The notes under the pieces were generated by a model. It was not told the DNA's origin, searched no databases, and saw only the letters and a program-made list of their open reading frames with translations. Shown piece by piece: positions 1 to 5,596 of a stretch of DNA of 6,003 bases. Each line of letters starts with the position of its first letter. Within the stretch, counting starts at the first letter, position 1. This DNA is from Methanobacteriota archaeon (lineage in GTDB: Archaea; Thermoplasmatota; Thermoplasmata; RBG-16-68-12). The translations under genes and the position numbers were made by a program. The stretch covers positions 1-6,003 of the forward strand of contig VBLZ01000027.1 in the NCBI GenBank assembly GCA_005878515.1, given 5' to 3'.

Positions 1-1391
1 TCGGATCCGTAATACCATGCGGCATAGACGCTCGCCCCAGAGACAGGCAACCCGGTCAGGGCGTCCGTCACGTTTGCATCGATTTGCGCGTTGAGGCGGT
101 CCAGCGTGATGTTCACCCAAGTCGTCCGGTGCGGGTGCGTGGCGACGTAGACGATGTTGCCCGCGTACGGGGCCTGCCCGAGGACCGCGACCGAAATCGC
201 GGGGCTCGGCGGGACCGCGAGGGAGAAGAAGCCGGACGTGTCCGCATATACGTACGTGGAATAGCCGGCTCGCGAGTCGATCGCCGTCACCCCGAGTCCG
301 GGCACGTGGCTCCCGTCCAGCGAATCCACGAGGTACCCGGATACGGTCGAGATAATCGGCCACAGGGTCGCGTTCGCCCACACGACCCCGGGCGAGAACG
401 AGAAGAGCCACGTCGTCCACGTCGTGTAGCCGGGGGCGCTCGCACGGACGACGTAATCGTCGGGCGGGAACGGGATGTTGTAGAATCCGGATGCGTCCGT
501 GGTCTCCTGGTCGAAATACCCGGTCCCGAAGAGCGGATCGACGGTCACGAGAATCCCGGGGAGACCGGCTCCGGTGACGCCGTCGCGCACGTATCCGCGG
601 ACGCCGTAGGCGAGCGGCGTCAGACCTATGTTGAGGATGTACTCGCCTGCCGACCACACGTACGTCGAGGTCAAGGTCGGCCCATATCCAAGGGCGTTCG
701 CCGAGAGCTCCACGCTGCCCGTCGGGACGGACAGAGAGTAGAATCCCGTCGCATTGGCGACGGCGGATGGGAGAATCGTTCCGTCGACTTGCGCGATCAC
801 GGTGGCCCCGGCAATCGGGGCGCCGGTGCTCGCATCGGACACCGTCCCGTTGATCCATGCGTCCATTGGATTGGGTGTCAGCGAGATGTTGTACCAGAGG
901 ACCTGCCCGGAGCCGAGGTACACCGTGTAGTAGTCGTACGGCACGTACCCGAACGCGTTGTGGCTCATGATCTCGTAGCCGTCGGGCACGAGGTTCATTT
1001 CGTAGTAGCCGGAGCTGTTCATGGAACTCTGATTCACATATCCTTGGCCGGGGTTCCACCAGGGGTGGCCCGCGACGATCTCTCCGACGGCCACAGGCGC
1101 ATTCGTCGAGGCGTCCGTGACATAGCCTTGGAGGCGACCGGATCGGGCGCCCGCCGCCGACAAGGTCTCATTGAACCAGACCGTCTGGCCCGACCCGACG
1201 GCGACCGTCGATGTGACCTGGTCGTCGTCCGCGCTCCACGTGGTGACGGTGTATCGGTGCGAGGGAACGGCCACTTCGTAGTAGCCGGTCGAGTCCGTGG
1301 AAGTGTCGAACACCCACGGGACGTCGGACGCCTCGAGCCGGACGGTAGCCCCGGAAATCGGCACGCCCGAGACAGAATCCGTCACGAACCC
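1..1391 (-). repeat. Tandem protein-level repeats, five complete and one cut
   Basis: The coding region contains about five and a half diverged copies of an 80-86-residue module. Most complete units end in an aromatic-x-N-x-(T/S)-L type strand: W114-F-N116, W208-Y-N210, W380-A-N382 and W467-V-N469. The third unit ends in the related L-N-I-G-L-T. The copies are related at protein level but are clearly diverged in sequence, which points to old duplication rather than recent expansion. Confidence 0.75.
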
Positions 1392-1517
1392 GCGGCCCCG
1401 TCCGTCGGGACCGGAGGCGGTGACGAAGCCCGACGCGACGATGAATGCGGCGATTGCGAACGCGCCAACGGCAATCCAACGCGAGACCCGACGGTGGTCG
1501 GTAAACGGGGCGAACAT
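1..1517 (-). CDS. Secreted or membrane-tethered multi-repeat carboxypeptidase-regulatory/Cna-B-like surface protein (partial, C-terminus beyond left edge)
   Basis: Translating the minus strand from the ATG at 1517-1515 gives 505 residues with no stop before the window edge, so the C-terminus is missing. Residues about 14-35 form a hydrophobic segment after a short basic stretch, consistent with a signal peptide or N-terminal anchor. From residue 43 the protein is a tandem series of roughly 80-residue units at about 43-120, 128-214, 222-300, 306-386, 391-473 and 478 onward (cut). Each follows the carboxypeptidase-regulatory/Cna-B-like pattern: G-x-V-x-D near the start, a G-A-x-V type strand, then a (T/S)-x-G-(F/Y)-(Y/F) turn and a P-x-(D/G)-x-Y type strand. 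Such beta-sandwich repeats are typical of extracellular stalks or adhesins; the ligand is unknown. Nine N-x-S/T sequons are visible. There is no clear Shine-Dalgarno before the ATG. In-frame GTG codons at 1526 and 1538 are alternative starts. Confidence 0.85.
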   Translation of the reverse strand, partial: MFAPFTDHRRVSRWIAVGAFAIAAFIVASGFVTASGPDGRGRGFVTDSVSGVPISGATVRLEASDVPWVFDTSTDSTGYYEVAVPSHRYTVTTWSADDDQVTSTVAVGSGQTVWFNETLSAAGARSGRLQGYVTDASTNAPVAVGEIVAGHPWWNPGQGYVNQSSMNSSGYYEMNLVPDGYEIMSHNAFGYVPYDYYTVYLGSGQVLWYNISLTPNPMDAWINGTVSDASTGAPIAGATVIAQVDGTILPSAVANATGFYSLSVPTGSVELSANALGYGPTLTSTYVWSAGEYILNIGLTPLAYGVRGYVRDGVTGAGLPGILVTVDPLFGTGYFDQETTDASGFYNIPFPPDDYVVRASAPGYTTWTTWLFSFSPGVVWANATLWPIISTVSGYLVDSLDGSHVPGLGVTAIDSRAGYSTYVYADTSGFFSLAVPPSPAISVAVLGQAPYAGNIVYVATHPHRTTWVNITLDRLNAQIDANVTDALTGLPVSGASVYAAWYYGS

Positions 1518-1571
1518 GGCGAACACGCGCCCGGGCACGTGCCCGCGGCAACGAATGCGTCGAGTCCGGGT

Positions 1572-1579
1572 CTCTTAAG
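1572..1579 (-). promoter_or_regulatory. Candidate TATA-like box for the surface-repeat protein
   Basis: Read on the minus strand this is an A/T-containing cttaaga-type stretch in a very GC-rich background. Archaeal spacing would place initiation near 1550, giving a leader of about 30 bases to the ATG at 1517, or a shorter one to the GTG at 1538. The match to an archaeal TATA box is weak, and the call rests mainly on position. Confidence 0.35.
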
Positions 1580-1590
1580 GCCAACGGAGA

Positions 1591-1598
1591 GATTATCG
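1591..1598 (+). promoter_or_regulatory. Candidate TATA-like box for the DUF488 gene
   Basis: The gattatcg stretch, preceded by purine-rich cggaga that could act as a BRE, is centred about 32 bases ahead of the ATG at 1627. Typical archaeal spacing puts initiation near 1620, so the mRNA would have almost no leader. That fits the absence of a clear Shine-Dalgarno sequence. Confidence 0.5.
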
Positions 1599-1599
1599 T

Positions 1600-1614
1600 C
1601 CGTGAGGCTCACGG
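1600..1614. promoter_or_regulatory. Perfect 7-1-7 palindrome, candidate operator
   Basis: CCGTGAG and CTCACGG are exact inverted repeats around a single G. The site lies directly between the TATA-like box and the expected start of transcription of the DUF488 gene, where a bound dimeric regulator would block initiation. No regulator gene is visible in the window, so the function is inferred from symmetry and position only. Confidence 0.4.
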
Positions 1615-1626
1615 GGGCGGGATCCA

Positions 1627-2199
1627 ATGGAGAACGGGAGAGACCCGGGAGCGGCGATTGGCGAATCCCGGGGGACCCTCTGGACGATCGGTCACTCGAC
1701 CCGCTCCTTCGAGGAATTCCACGCCCTTCTTGCCGAGCATCGCATCCAATTCCTCGCCGACGTCCGGCATTTTCCGACCTCCCAACGAGTGCCGTGGACT
1801 GCGAAGGCTTCGTTGGCGAAGGCCCTCCCGGATTCGGGGATTGCATACGAACACTTCGAGGCCCTGGGAGGTTACCGCAAGGTCCGCCCGGACAGCGTGA
1901 ACCTGGGTTGGCGGAACAGGGGATTCCGAGGCTACGCCGACTACATGGCATCCCCCGAATTCTTGACAGGTCTCGATCGGCTCATCGCCAGCGCCGCGGA
2001 GCGCCGCACCGCCATCATGTGCGCCGAGGCCGTGCCATGGAAGTGTCATCGCTCCCTCCTCTCCGATGCGCTGCTCGTCCACGGCGTCCGCGTCATCCAC
2101 ATCCTTTCGCCGGGCAAGACGGACGACCACCGGCTCACGGCATTCGCTCGGGTCCACGGAACGCGGATCACCTATCCGGTGACGCGCAAAGGGGATTAA
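1627..2199 (+). CDS. DUF488 family protein
   Basis: This 190-residue protein carries the full set of DUF488 landmarks: T-I-G-H-S at 20-24, D-V-R at 45-47 followed by P-x-S at 50-52, L-G-G at 80-82, a G-F-x-G-Y-A-x-Y-M segment around 99-107, C-x-E at 132-134, and C-H-R at 140-142 followed by an H-I strand near the end. The spaced Cys, Glu, His and Arg suggest an active or ligand-binding site, but the biochemical role of the family is not established as far as I know. Length is close to the usual 120-190 residues; the first 16 or so residues are a non-conserved extension. The ATG at 1627 is chosen because it sits properly behind a TATA-like box and the next Met is residue 107. The small zinc-ribbon gene follows after 24 bases and may be cotranscribed. 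Confidence 0.9.
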   Translation: MENGRDPGAAIGESRGTLWTIGHSTRSFEEFHALLAEHRIQFLADVRHFPTSQRVPWTAKASLAKALPDSGIAYEHFEALGGYRKVRPDSVNLGWRNRGFRGYADYMASPEFLTGLDRLIASAAERRTAIMCAEAVPWKCHRSLLSDALLVHGVRVIHILSPGKTDDHRLTAFARVHGTRITYPVTRKGD

Positions 2200-2200
2200 G
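2194..2200 (+). promoter_or_regulatory. Weak TATA-like stretch overlapping the DUF488 stop codon
   Basis: The gattaag sequence, preceded by caaaggg, contains the TAA stop at 2197-2199. Its centre lies about 27 bases before the ATG at 2224, the distance expected for a leaderless archaeal transcript. It may let the small downstream gene be transcribed on its own. The motif is weak and could be coincidence. Confidence 0.25.
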
Positions 2201-2223
2201 GCCCGAGGCCGTTGACGCGCTCG

Positions 2224-2481
2224 ATGGGGACGATCCGCGATGTCCGGGTCGACGCGGTACCCGGAATCGTCGTGCAACGCTGGAGGAGCACGGAGGACGG
2301 CCTGTTCCTGCGAGCTCGCGGACAGCCGGACGAAGTGCGTCTCGTCTGCGTGTGTGGACGCAGCCACTGGATCGTGCGGGAGCGGTTCGGCGACGGGACC
2401 GCGTCCCTTCTGGTCACCTGCCACACATGCGGGACGCGCGGATCGTTCCTCATGGAAGGCGTGACCCTTCCCACTCCGTGA
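2224..2481 (+). CDS. Small zinc-ribbon-like protein, function unknown
   Basis: The predicted product has 85 residues. Two cysteine clusters, C-x-C-G at 42-45 and C-x-x-C-G at 66-70, are separated by about 20 residues, with a His at 48. This matches a small single-domain zinc ribbon, except that the first knuckle is C-x-C rather than C-x-x-C. The N-terminal 40 residues have beta-strand-like patterning. I do not recognise a specific family. It begins 24 bases after the DUF488 gene on the same strand, so an operon is plausible. The ATG at 2224 is preferred; an in-frame TTG at 2212 would add four residues. No strong Shine-Dalgarno is visible. The gene ends 5 bases from the convergent SDR stop. 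The paired cysteine motifs argue that the frame is real, although it is short. Confidence 0.65.
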   Translation: MGTIRDVRVDAVPGIVVQRWRSTEDGLFLRARGQPDEVRLVCVCGRSHWIVRERFGDGTASLLVTCHTCGTRGSFLMEGVTLPTP

Positions 2482-2486
2482 ATCGA

Positions 2487-3254
2487 TCAGCGGAGCGCGA
2501 ATCCGCCGTCCACGACGATTGTTTGGCCCGTGATGTACGACGCGTCATCGGAGGCGAGGAACGCCACGACCCGTGCGACTTCTTCCGGAGTTCCCCACCG
2601 CCGCAGCGCGGGCTCCTGGGCCAACGCTTTGTGGTCCTCCGGTCGCGTGGCCCGCTCCGTCGCCTCGGTGGCGATGCTCCCGAGGGCGAGCGCATTCACG
2701 CGAATCCCGTGCGGGCCGTAAACCTGCGCGAGGGCACGCGCGAGGGCCAAAATCCCACCCTTTGCCACGAGATACGGAATCCCGACCGTGTCGCCGGTCA
2801 GGGCGGGCGTTGAGCCGACCAGGATGACGCTCCCGCGACGCGCTTGGACCATCGTGGGAAGGGCCGCCTGGGTGACGAAAATCGACCCAAGCAAGTCGAT
2901 ATCGATCGGCGCACGAATCTCGCTCGGCGTGAGCGCGGCATACTCCTTGTACCATGCCTCGGACCGGAACGGGTGACCCGCGAAACATGCGGCAATGTCC
3001 AAGCGCCCGAATGCATTGCGCGTCTCCTCAACGAGGCCCTCGCAAGCGTCCGGGTCCGACACGTCCGCCTGGACCGCGATCGCGCGGGGGCCGAGTTTCC
3101 GCACCTCCGCGACCGTGGATTCCGCGGCGGACTTTCCGCGATTGTACTGGACGCTGACGCTCGCGCCATCCTTCGCGAGCTCGAGGACCGATGCGTGGCC
3201 GATGCCCCCGCTGCCTCCCGTGACGAGGGCCACGCGGCCATCGAGGCGACCCAT
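2487..3254 (-). CDS. Short-chain dehydrogenase/reductase (classical SDR, FabG-like)
   Basis: This 255-residue protein has the length and motif order of classical SDRs, which are cytosolic NAD(P)H-dependent oxidoreductases. The Rossmann glycine motif T-G-x-x-x-G-I-G is at 12-19, an acidic D-V turn at 64-65, the catalytic Ser at 148, the Y-x-x-x-K pair at Tyr161 and Lys165, and the ending has the usual I-T-G-Q...D-G-G pattern. Arg39 after the second strand favours NADP(H). Three positions are atypical: the N-N-A-G motif reads C-F-A-G (90-93), the Asn usually found before the central L-x-G is Asp120, and the usual P-G after V-N-A is L-G (191-192). The substrate cannot be told. The ATG at 3254 is supported by a TATA-like box about 28 bases upstream, which suggests a nearly leaderless transcript. 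It converges on the zinc-ribbon gene. Confidence 0.93.
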   Translation of the reverse strand: MGRLDGRVALVTGGSGGIGHASVLELAKDGASVSVQYNRGKSAAESTVAEVRKLGPRAIAVQADVSDPDACEGLVEETRNAFGRLDIAACFAGHPFRSEAWYKEYAALTPSEIRAPIDIDLLGSIFVTQAALPTMVQARRGSVILVGSTPALTGDTVGIPYLVAKGGILALARALAQVYGPHGIRVNALALGSIATEATERATRPEDHKALAQEPALRRWGTPEEVARVVAFLASDDASYITGQTIVVDGGFALR

Positions 3255-3276
3255 GAAGCCCCGACCCTCTCGCCGC

Positions 3277-3286
3277 GTAATAAATC
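3277..3286 (-). promoter_or_regulatory. TATA box of the SDR gene
   Basis: On the minus strand this reads gatttattac, a strong A/T-rich box in GC-rich DNA. Its centre lies about 28 bases before the ATG at 3254, so transcription should begin within a few bases of the start codon. Confidence 0.65.
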
Positions 3287-3346
3287 CTCGGCCGAATGAT
3301 CCCTGATCCGGCTGAGGATCGAATCAACGCTCTGATCGCTTTCGAA

Positions 3347-3360
3347 GGAAAGGCATTATA
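3347..3360 (+). promoter_or_regulatory. BRE plus TATA box of the tRNA-Leu gene
   Basis: Purine-rich ggaaagg is followed by cattata, ending 22 bases before the first tRNA base. That is the spacing expected for an archaeal promoter initiating at or just before the mature 5' end. With the minus-strand SDR box it forms a compact divergent promoter region. Confidence 0.65.
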
Positions 3361-3382
3361 CCGACGGCTCGATGGGCGGCTC

Positions 3383-3495
3383 GCGGGGGTAGCCAAGCTA
3401 GGACAACGGCGCCGGACTTAAGATCCGGTCTCGCAGGAGTCCGTGGGTTCAAAAGCCTCGCGCTCCGCGCCGGGCGGAAAGTCCCATCCCCCGCA
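3383..3495 (+). tRNA. tRNA-Leu(UAA) with a T-loop intron
   Basis: The acceptor stem gcggggg (3383-3389) pairs perfectly with cccccgc (3488-3494), followed by discriminator A at 3495. The D-arm, the anticodon stem ccgga/tccgg (3412-3416 and 3424-3428) and loop cttaaga give anticodon UAA at 3419-3421. A long variable arm (tctc-gcag-gagt) and A73 identify a class II leucine tRNA. The T-stem gtggg (3443-3447) pairs with cccat (3483-3487) with one G-U pair, but between T-loop bases 59 and 60 lie 28 extra bases, read here as an intron. The spliced tRNA has 85 bases and a normal T-loop, TTCAAAT. CCA is not encoded, as is common in archaea. Confidence 0.9.
3454..3481 (+). other. Non-canonical tRNA intron at position 59/60, with bulge-helix-bulge
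   Basis: Outer helix: the T-stem. Central helix: TTCA (3448-3451) against GGAA (3476-3479), three Watson-Crick pairs and one A-G mismatch. Three-base bulges AAA (3452-3454) and AGT (3480-3482), each cut after the second base, define the intron ends. Inner helix: GCCT (3455-3458) with GGGC (3472-3475), continuing after a two-base CC bulge into CGCG/CGCG closed by a CTC loop. This is close to the substrate geometry of the archaeal tRNA splicing endonuclease. Confidence 0.75.
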
Positions 3496-3525
3496 CCGAG
3501 CACGTCCGAGCGCGCCTCCATTTTC

Positions 3526-3540
3526 GGAAAACCTTTATGT
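3526..3540 (+). promoter_or_regulatory. BRE and TATA box of the cupredoxin gene
   Basis: A purine run, ggaaaa, followed by cctttatgt forms an A/T-rich island between the tRNA end and the cupredoxin start. Its centre lies about 38 bases before the ATG at 3575, predicting initiation near 3562 and a leader of about a dozen bases. It argues for transcription separate from the tRNA. Confidence 0.55.
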
Positions 3541-3562
3541 GTGGGGACAGGCTCGCGCGACC

Positions 3563-3570
3563 GAGGAAGG
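3563..3570 (+). promoter_or_regulatory. Shine-Dalgarno-like site deciding the cupredoxin start
   Basis: The purine-rich gaggaagg ends 4 bases before the ATG at 3575. The reading frame is open further upstream, but that stretch overlaps the tRNA. This site and the signal peptide that begins directly at the ATG fix the start. Confidence 0.5.
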
Positions 3571-3574
3571 GACC

Positions 3575-4150
3575 ATGTATCGGTTCACAAAGACGCTCGT
3601 GTTCGTTGCCATCGGACTCGCGATCGCTGCGTTCGCGGTCTCGTCCCCGATGGCCGTTCGCGGAGCCCCGATCGGGGAGACTCCGGCAAAGGCGGTGAGC
3701 ATTCCACTATATGCAAGCTTCTCAGCGCCCGCCGGGTGGGGATGGGCTGCGACCAATATCACGGAACCGGGGCCGACCCTGACCGTCCAGCAGGGAGACG
3801 TGATTACGTTCCACCTATTCGCCCACGACGCGACCCCTCACATGCTGGTCATCGACCTGAACAACAACCAGGTCCAGGACGCTCCGGATCAGGCCTCCGC
3901 CCAGTTCTCGAGTGCGACCGCCGCCACGAACTTCACATTCACCGCTTCGACCGCGGGGACGTTTAACTACTTCTGCGGAGTCCACGGATATGCCGCCCAA
4001 CATGGGTCGCTCGTCGTCCAGTCGACGGGTGGCGGCGGCGGAGGGACCTCCGGCGGAATTGACACCACCTTGCTCATCGGTGGTGTGGTCATCATCGTCG
4101 CGATTGTCGCGGTCGTTGCCGCGATCGTGATGCGGCGGAAGAAACCGTAA
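3575..4150 (+). CDS. Membrane-anchored halocyanin/plastocyanin-like cupredoxin
   Basis: The product has 191 residues. Residues 1-31 are a signal peptide (Arg3 and Lys6, then a hydrophobic stretch 8-28). A cupredoxin domain spans about 40-149. Putative type 1 copper ligands are His89 (in T-P-H-M), Cys134 and His137 (C-x-x-H). The residue eight after the Cys, where plastocyanin and halocyanin have the axial Met, is Gln142, followed by His143. A Gly-rich linker (152-161), a transmembrane helix (about 165-185) and a terminal R-R-K-K cluster show the domain sits outside the cell, anchored by its C-terminus. By family it should carry electrons in a surface or respiratory chain; the partner is not in the window. 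The gene converges on the aldo/keto reductase with 3 bases between stops. It lies 79 bases after the tRNA and has its own promoter elements. Confidence 0.88.
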   Translation: MYRFTKTLVFVAIGLAIAAFAVSSPMAVRGAPIGETPAKAVSIPLYASFSAPAGWGWAATNITEPGPTLTVQQGDVITFHLFAHDATPHMLVIDLNNNQVQDAPDQASAQFSSATAATNFTFTASTAGTFNYFCGVHGYAAQHGSLVVQSTGGGGGGTSGGIDTTLLIGGVVIIVAIVAVVAAIVMRRKKP

Positions 4151-4153
4151 ACC

Positions 4154-5092
4154 TCAGAACGTATCGAGCCGGATGCGTTGAAGAAGACCGCCGAGCGTGC
4201 GAACTTCGCGGGCGGTGAGGGACCAACCCGCGGCCCCCGCGTTTTCTTCGGCCTGCGAGGGGCGCTTGGCTCCTGGAATCGGGATGACGTTTCGGTGACG
4301 TTGGAGCCAAGCGAGCGCGACTTGTCCGGGCGTCTTGCCATGCGCGCGGCCGACCTTCCGAAGCTCACGGATCAGCGGGACGGTGGCCCGCAGATTCGCG
4401 GGCTTGAACAGGTCCTCTTCCGCTCGAACGCGGTCCGTTGGCGTCTTTCCATCGTGGTACTTTCCGGTGAGCACGCCTTTGCCGATCGGGCTCCATGCGA
4501 GGACCGCAATCCCTTCGCGTTTGCAATAGGGGACGACCTCCGCTTCGACTTCCCGCTGGAGCATGTTGTACCGCACCTGGTTCGACGCGATGTCCGCACG
4601 AGAGAGATGGGACCGTGCCTCCTCGAGGTCTCGCACGGCGAAGTTGCTCACGCCGATGTTTCGAATTCGATCCGTGCGGTGGAGGGCCTCGAGCGCTTTC
4701 ATCGTCTCCCGCAACGGGACTTGACTCCACGGATCCGGCCAATGTACCTGGTACAGGTCAATCTCCCGCACACCGAGACGCTTCAAGCTCGCGGCGCACG
4801 CCTTCTTGACGTCGTCGGCGCGAAGATGCCACCCTCCGACCTTCGTGGCGATGAAGACGCGGTCTCGACCGACGTTCTTGATCGCCCGAGACATGACTTG
4901 CTCCGAATGCCCGTCGCCGTATGCCTCGGCCGTATCCACGAGATTGATCCCGAGATCGACGGCGCGCTCCATCGCCTTCCGACAGTCCGCATCGCGAACG
5001 TCGGCGCCCCAGGCCTTGCCTCCGGCCTGCCACATCCCCAGTCCGACCGCGGAAACGGTGGGTCCGCCGCGGCCCAGCGAGACGTACTCCAT
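4154..5092 (-). CDS. Aldo/keto reductase
   Basis: This 312-residue protein has the length of the family, TIM-barrel enzymes that reduce aldehydes and ketones with NAD(P)H in the cytosol. The catalytic tetrad is complete: Asp53 and Tyr58 (in D-T-A-E-A-Y-G), Lys84 (A-T-K-V) and His117 (Q-V-H-W). The family signatures I-G-V-S-N-F and the late I-P-I-P-G-A segment with following Lys/Arg for the cofactor phosphate are also present. The N-terminal region and the G-x-G-x-W start resemble the bacterial YajO/Tas-like branch (AKR11-13), but the substrate cannot be assigned. The ATG at 5092 gives a canonical N-terminus. It starts 39 bases after the upstream helical-protein gene on the same strand, so cotranscription is possible, and it ends 3 bases from the cupredoxin stop. 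Confidence 0.95.
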   Translation of the reverse strand: MEYVSLGRGGPTVSAVGLGMWQAGGKAWGADVRDADCRKAMERAVDLGINLVDTAEAYGDGHSEQVMSRAIKNVGRDRVFIATKVGGWHLRADDVKKACAASLKRLGVREIDLYQVHWPDPWSQVPLRETMKALEALHRTDRIRNIGVSNFAVRDLEEARSHLSRADIASNQVRYNMLQREVEAEVVPYCKREGIAVLAWSPIGKGVLTGKYHDGKTPTDRVRAEEDLFKPANLRATVPLIRELRKVGRAHGKTPGQVALAWLQRHRNVIPIPGAKRPSQAEENAGAAGWSLTAREVRTLGGLLQRIRLDTF

Positions 5093-5122
5093 GCAACCGC
5101 GGGGCGGCCGACGCGTCTCCGG

Positions 5123-5133
5123 GCCAAAAACCT
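5123..5133 (-). promoter_or_regulatory. Weak TATA-like run ahead of the aldo/keto reductase
   Basis: On the minus strand this is aggtttttggc, the only A/T-rich stretch in the 39-base gap. Its centre lies about 35 bases before the ATG at 5092. It is a T-run rather than a proper TATA box, so independent transcription is only a possibility. Confidence 0.2.
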
Positions 5134-5572
5134 ATCGCGGCGCGAGGTCAAACCATTCTGGCGGGTGGTCCGGGAGCCGGAACCGGAGGAACGACTTGTT
5201 GTACTTGTCGTGGAGGCGATCGGACTCGGAGATTCCCTTCCGGTACGCCTTCTCGAACGCAGACCAGTCTTTCGATTCGATCGCCCGCCCGATCGACCCC
5301 AAGGTCTCTCGGACAAAGACGCCGATGTCGTCCGCGTACTTCGGCCGGGCCACCGCGGCCGTCTTGAGGGTCTTCTCCGATTCCTTGAGCATGTAGCTCG
5401 CGAGCTCCCAGTTCCTTGCCTTCGCCGCGTAAAAGAGCGTCCAATACCGCCGGCTCAGCTCGTCCATGAGGCGCGCCATCCCCGGCTGCATCGCGGCGAT
5501 TTGGTCGACGCTCACGGCACCGTGTTTCGTCGTCGCCCGAACGCGCGCGCCGGGGATCGGAGCCTCCTCCAT
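5132..5572 (-). CDS. Small all-helical protein, resembling a cytochrome-like domain without heme motif
   Basis: From the ATG at 5572 the protein has 146 residues and no signal peptide or membrane segment. After about 20 probably flexible residues it is predicted to be a helical bundle: helices near 22-70 with the strongly patterned R-Y-W-T-L-F-Y-A-A-K-A-R-N-W-E-L-A segment at 42-58, then about 79-99 and 101-120. It ends in a Pro-rich tail, F-L-R-F-R-L-P-D-H-P-P-E-W. The pattern recalls small bacterial cytochrome-like proteins that have C-x-x-C-H before a similar tail; here the aligned stretch is S117-D-R-L-H121, so both cysteines are missing and no covalent heme is expected. I know no named family. 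An in-frame TTG at 5584 is an alternative start. The gene lies 24 bases after the RimK-like stop, in the same frame, probably in one transcript. Confidence 0.72.
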   Translation of the reverse strand: MEEAPIPGARVRATTKHGAVSVDQIAAMQPGMARLMDELSRRYWTLFYAAKARNWELASYMLKESEKTLKTAAVARPKYADDIGVFVRETLGSIGRAIESKDWSAFEKAYRKGISESDRLHDKYNKSFLRFRLPDHPPEWFDLAPR

Positions 5573-5596
5573 GGGCGCCCGCAACGGACGCGTCCA

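Noticed and set aside
2479..2489. Possible terminators between convergent genes (also at 4148-4156)
   Set aside because: Only 5 and 3 bases separate the stop codons and no T-run or hairpin is visible there, so no terminator can be supported.
84..2813. A 909-codon open frame on the plus strand spanning several genes
   Set aside because: Its product is dominated by Arg, Gly, Pro, Asp and Val with no recognisable domain, and it runs opposite or across the repeat-protein, DUF488, zinc-ribbon and SDR genes, all of which show clear family motifs. It is a high-GC shadow frame.
3448..3482. A degenerate tRNA (pseudogene) instead of an intron-containing one
   Set aside because: All stems, the discriminator and the promoter are intact, and the insertion folds into a near-canonical splicing substrate that leaves a normal T-loop.
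3443..3574. An N-terminal extension of the cupredoxin to an upstream start
   Set aside because: It would overlap the tRNA-Leu gene and put 44 non-hydrophobic residues before an evident signal peptide. The ATG at 3575 has a Shine-Dalgarno-like site.
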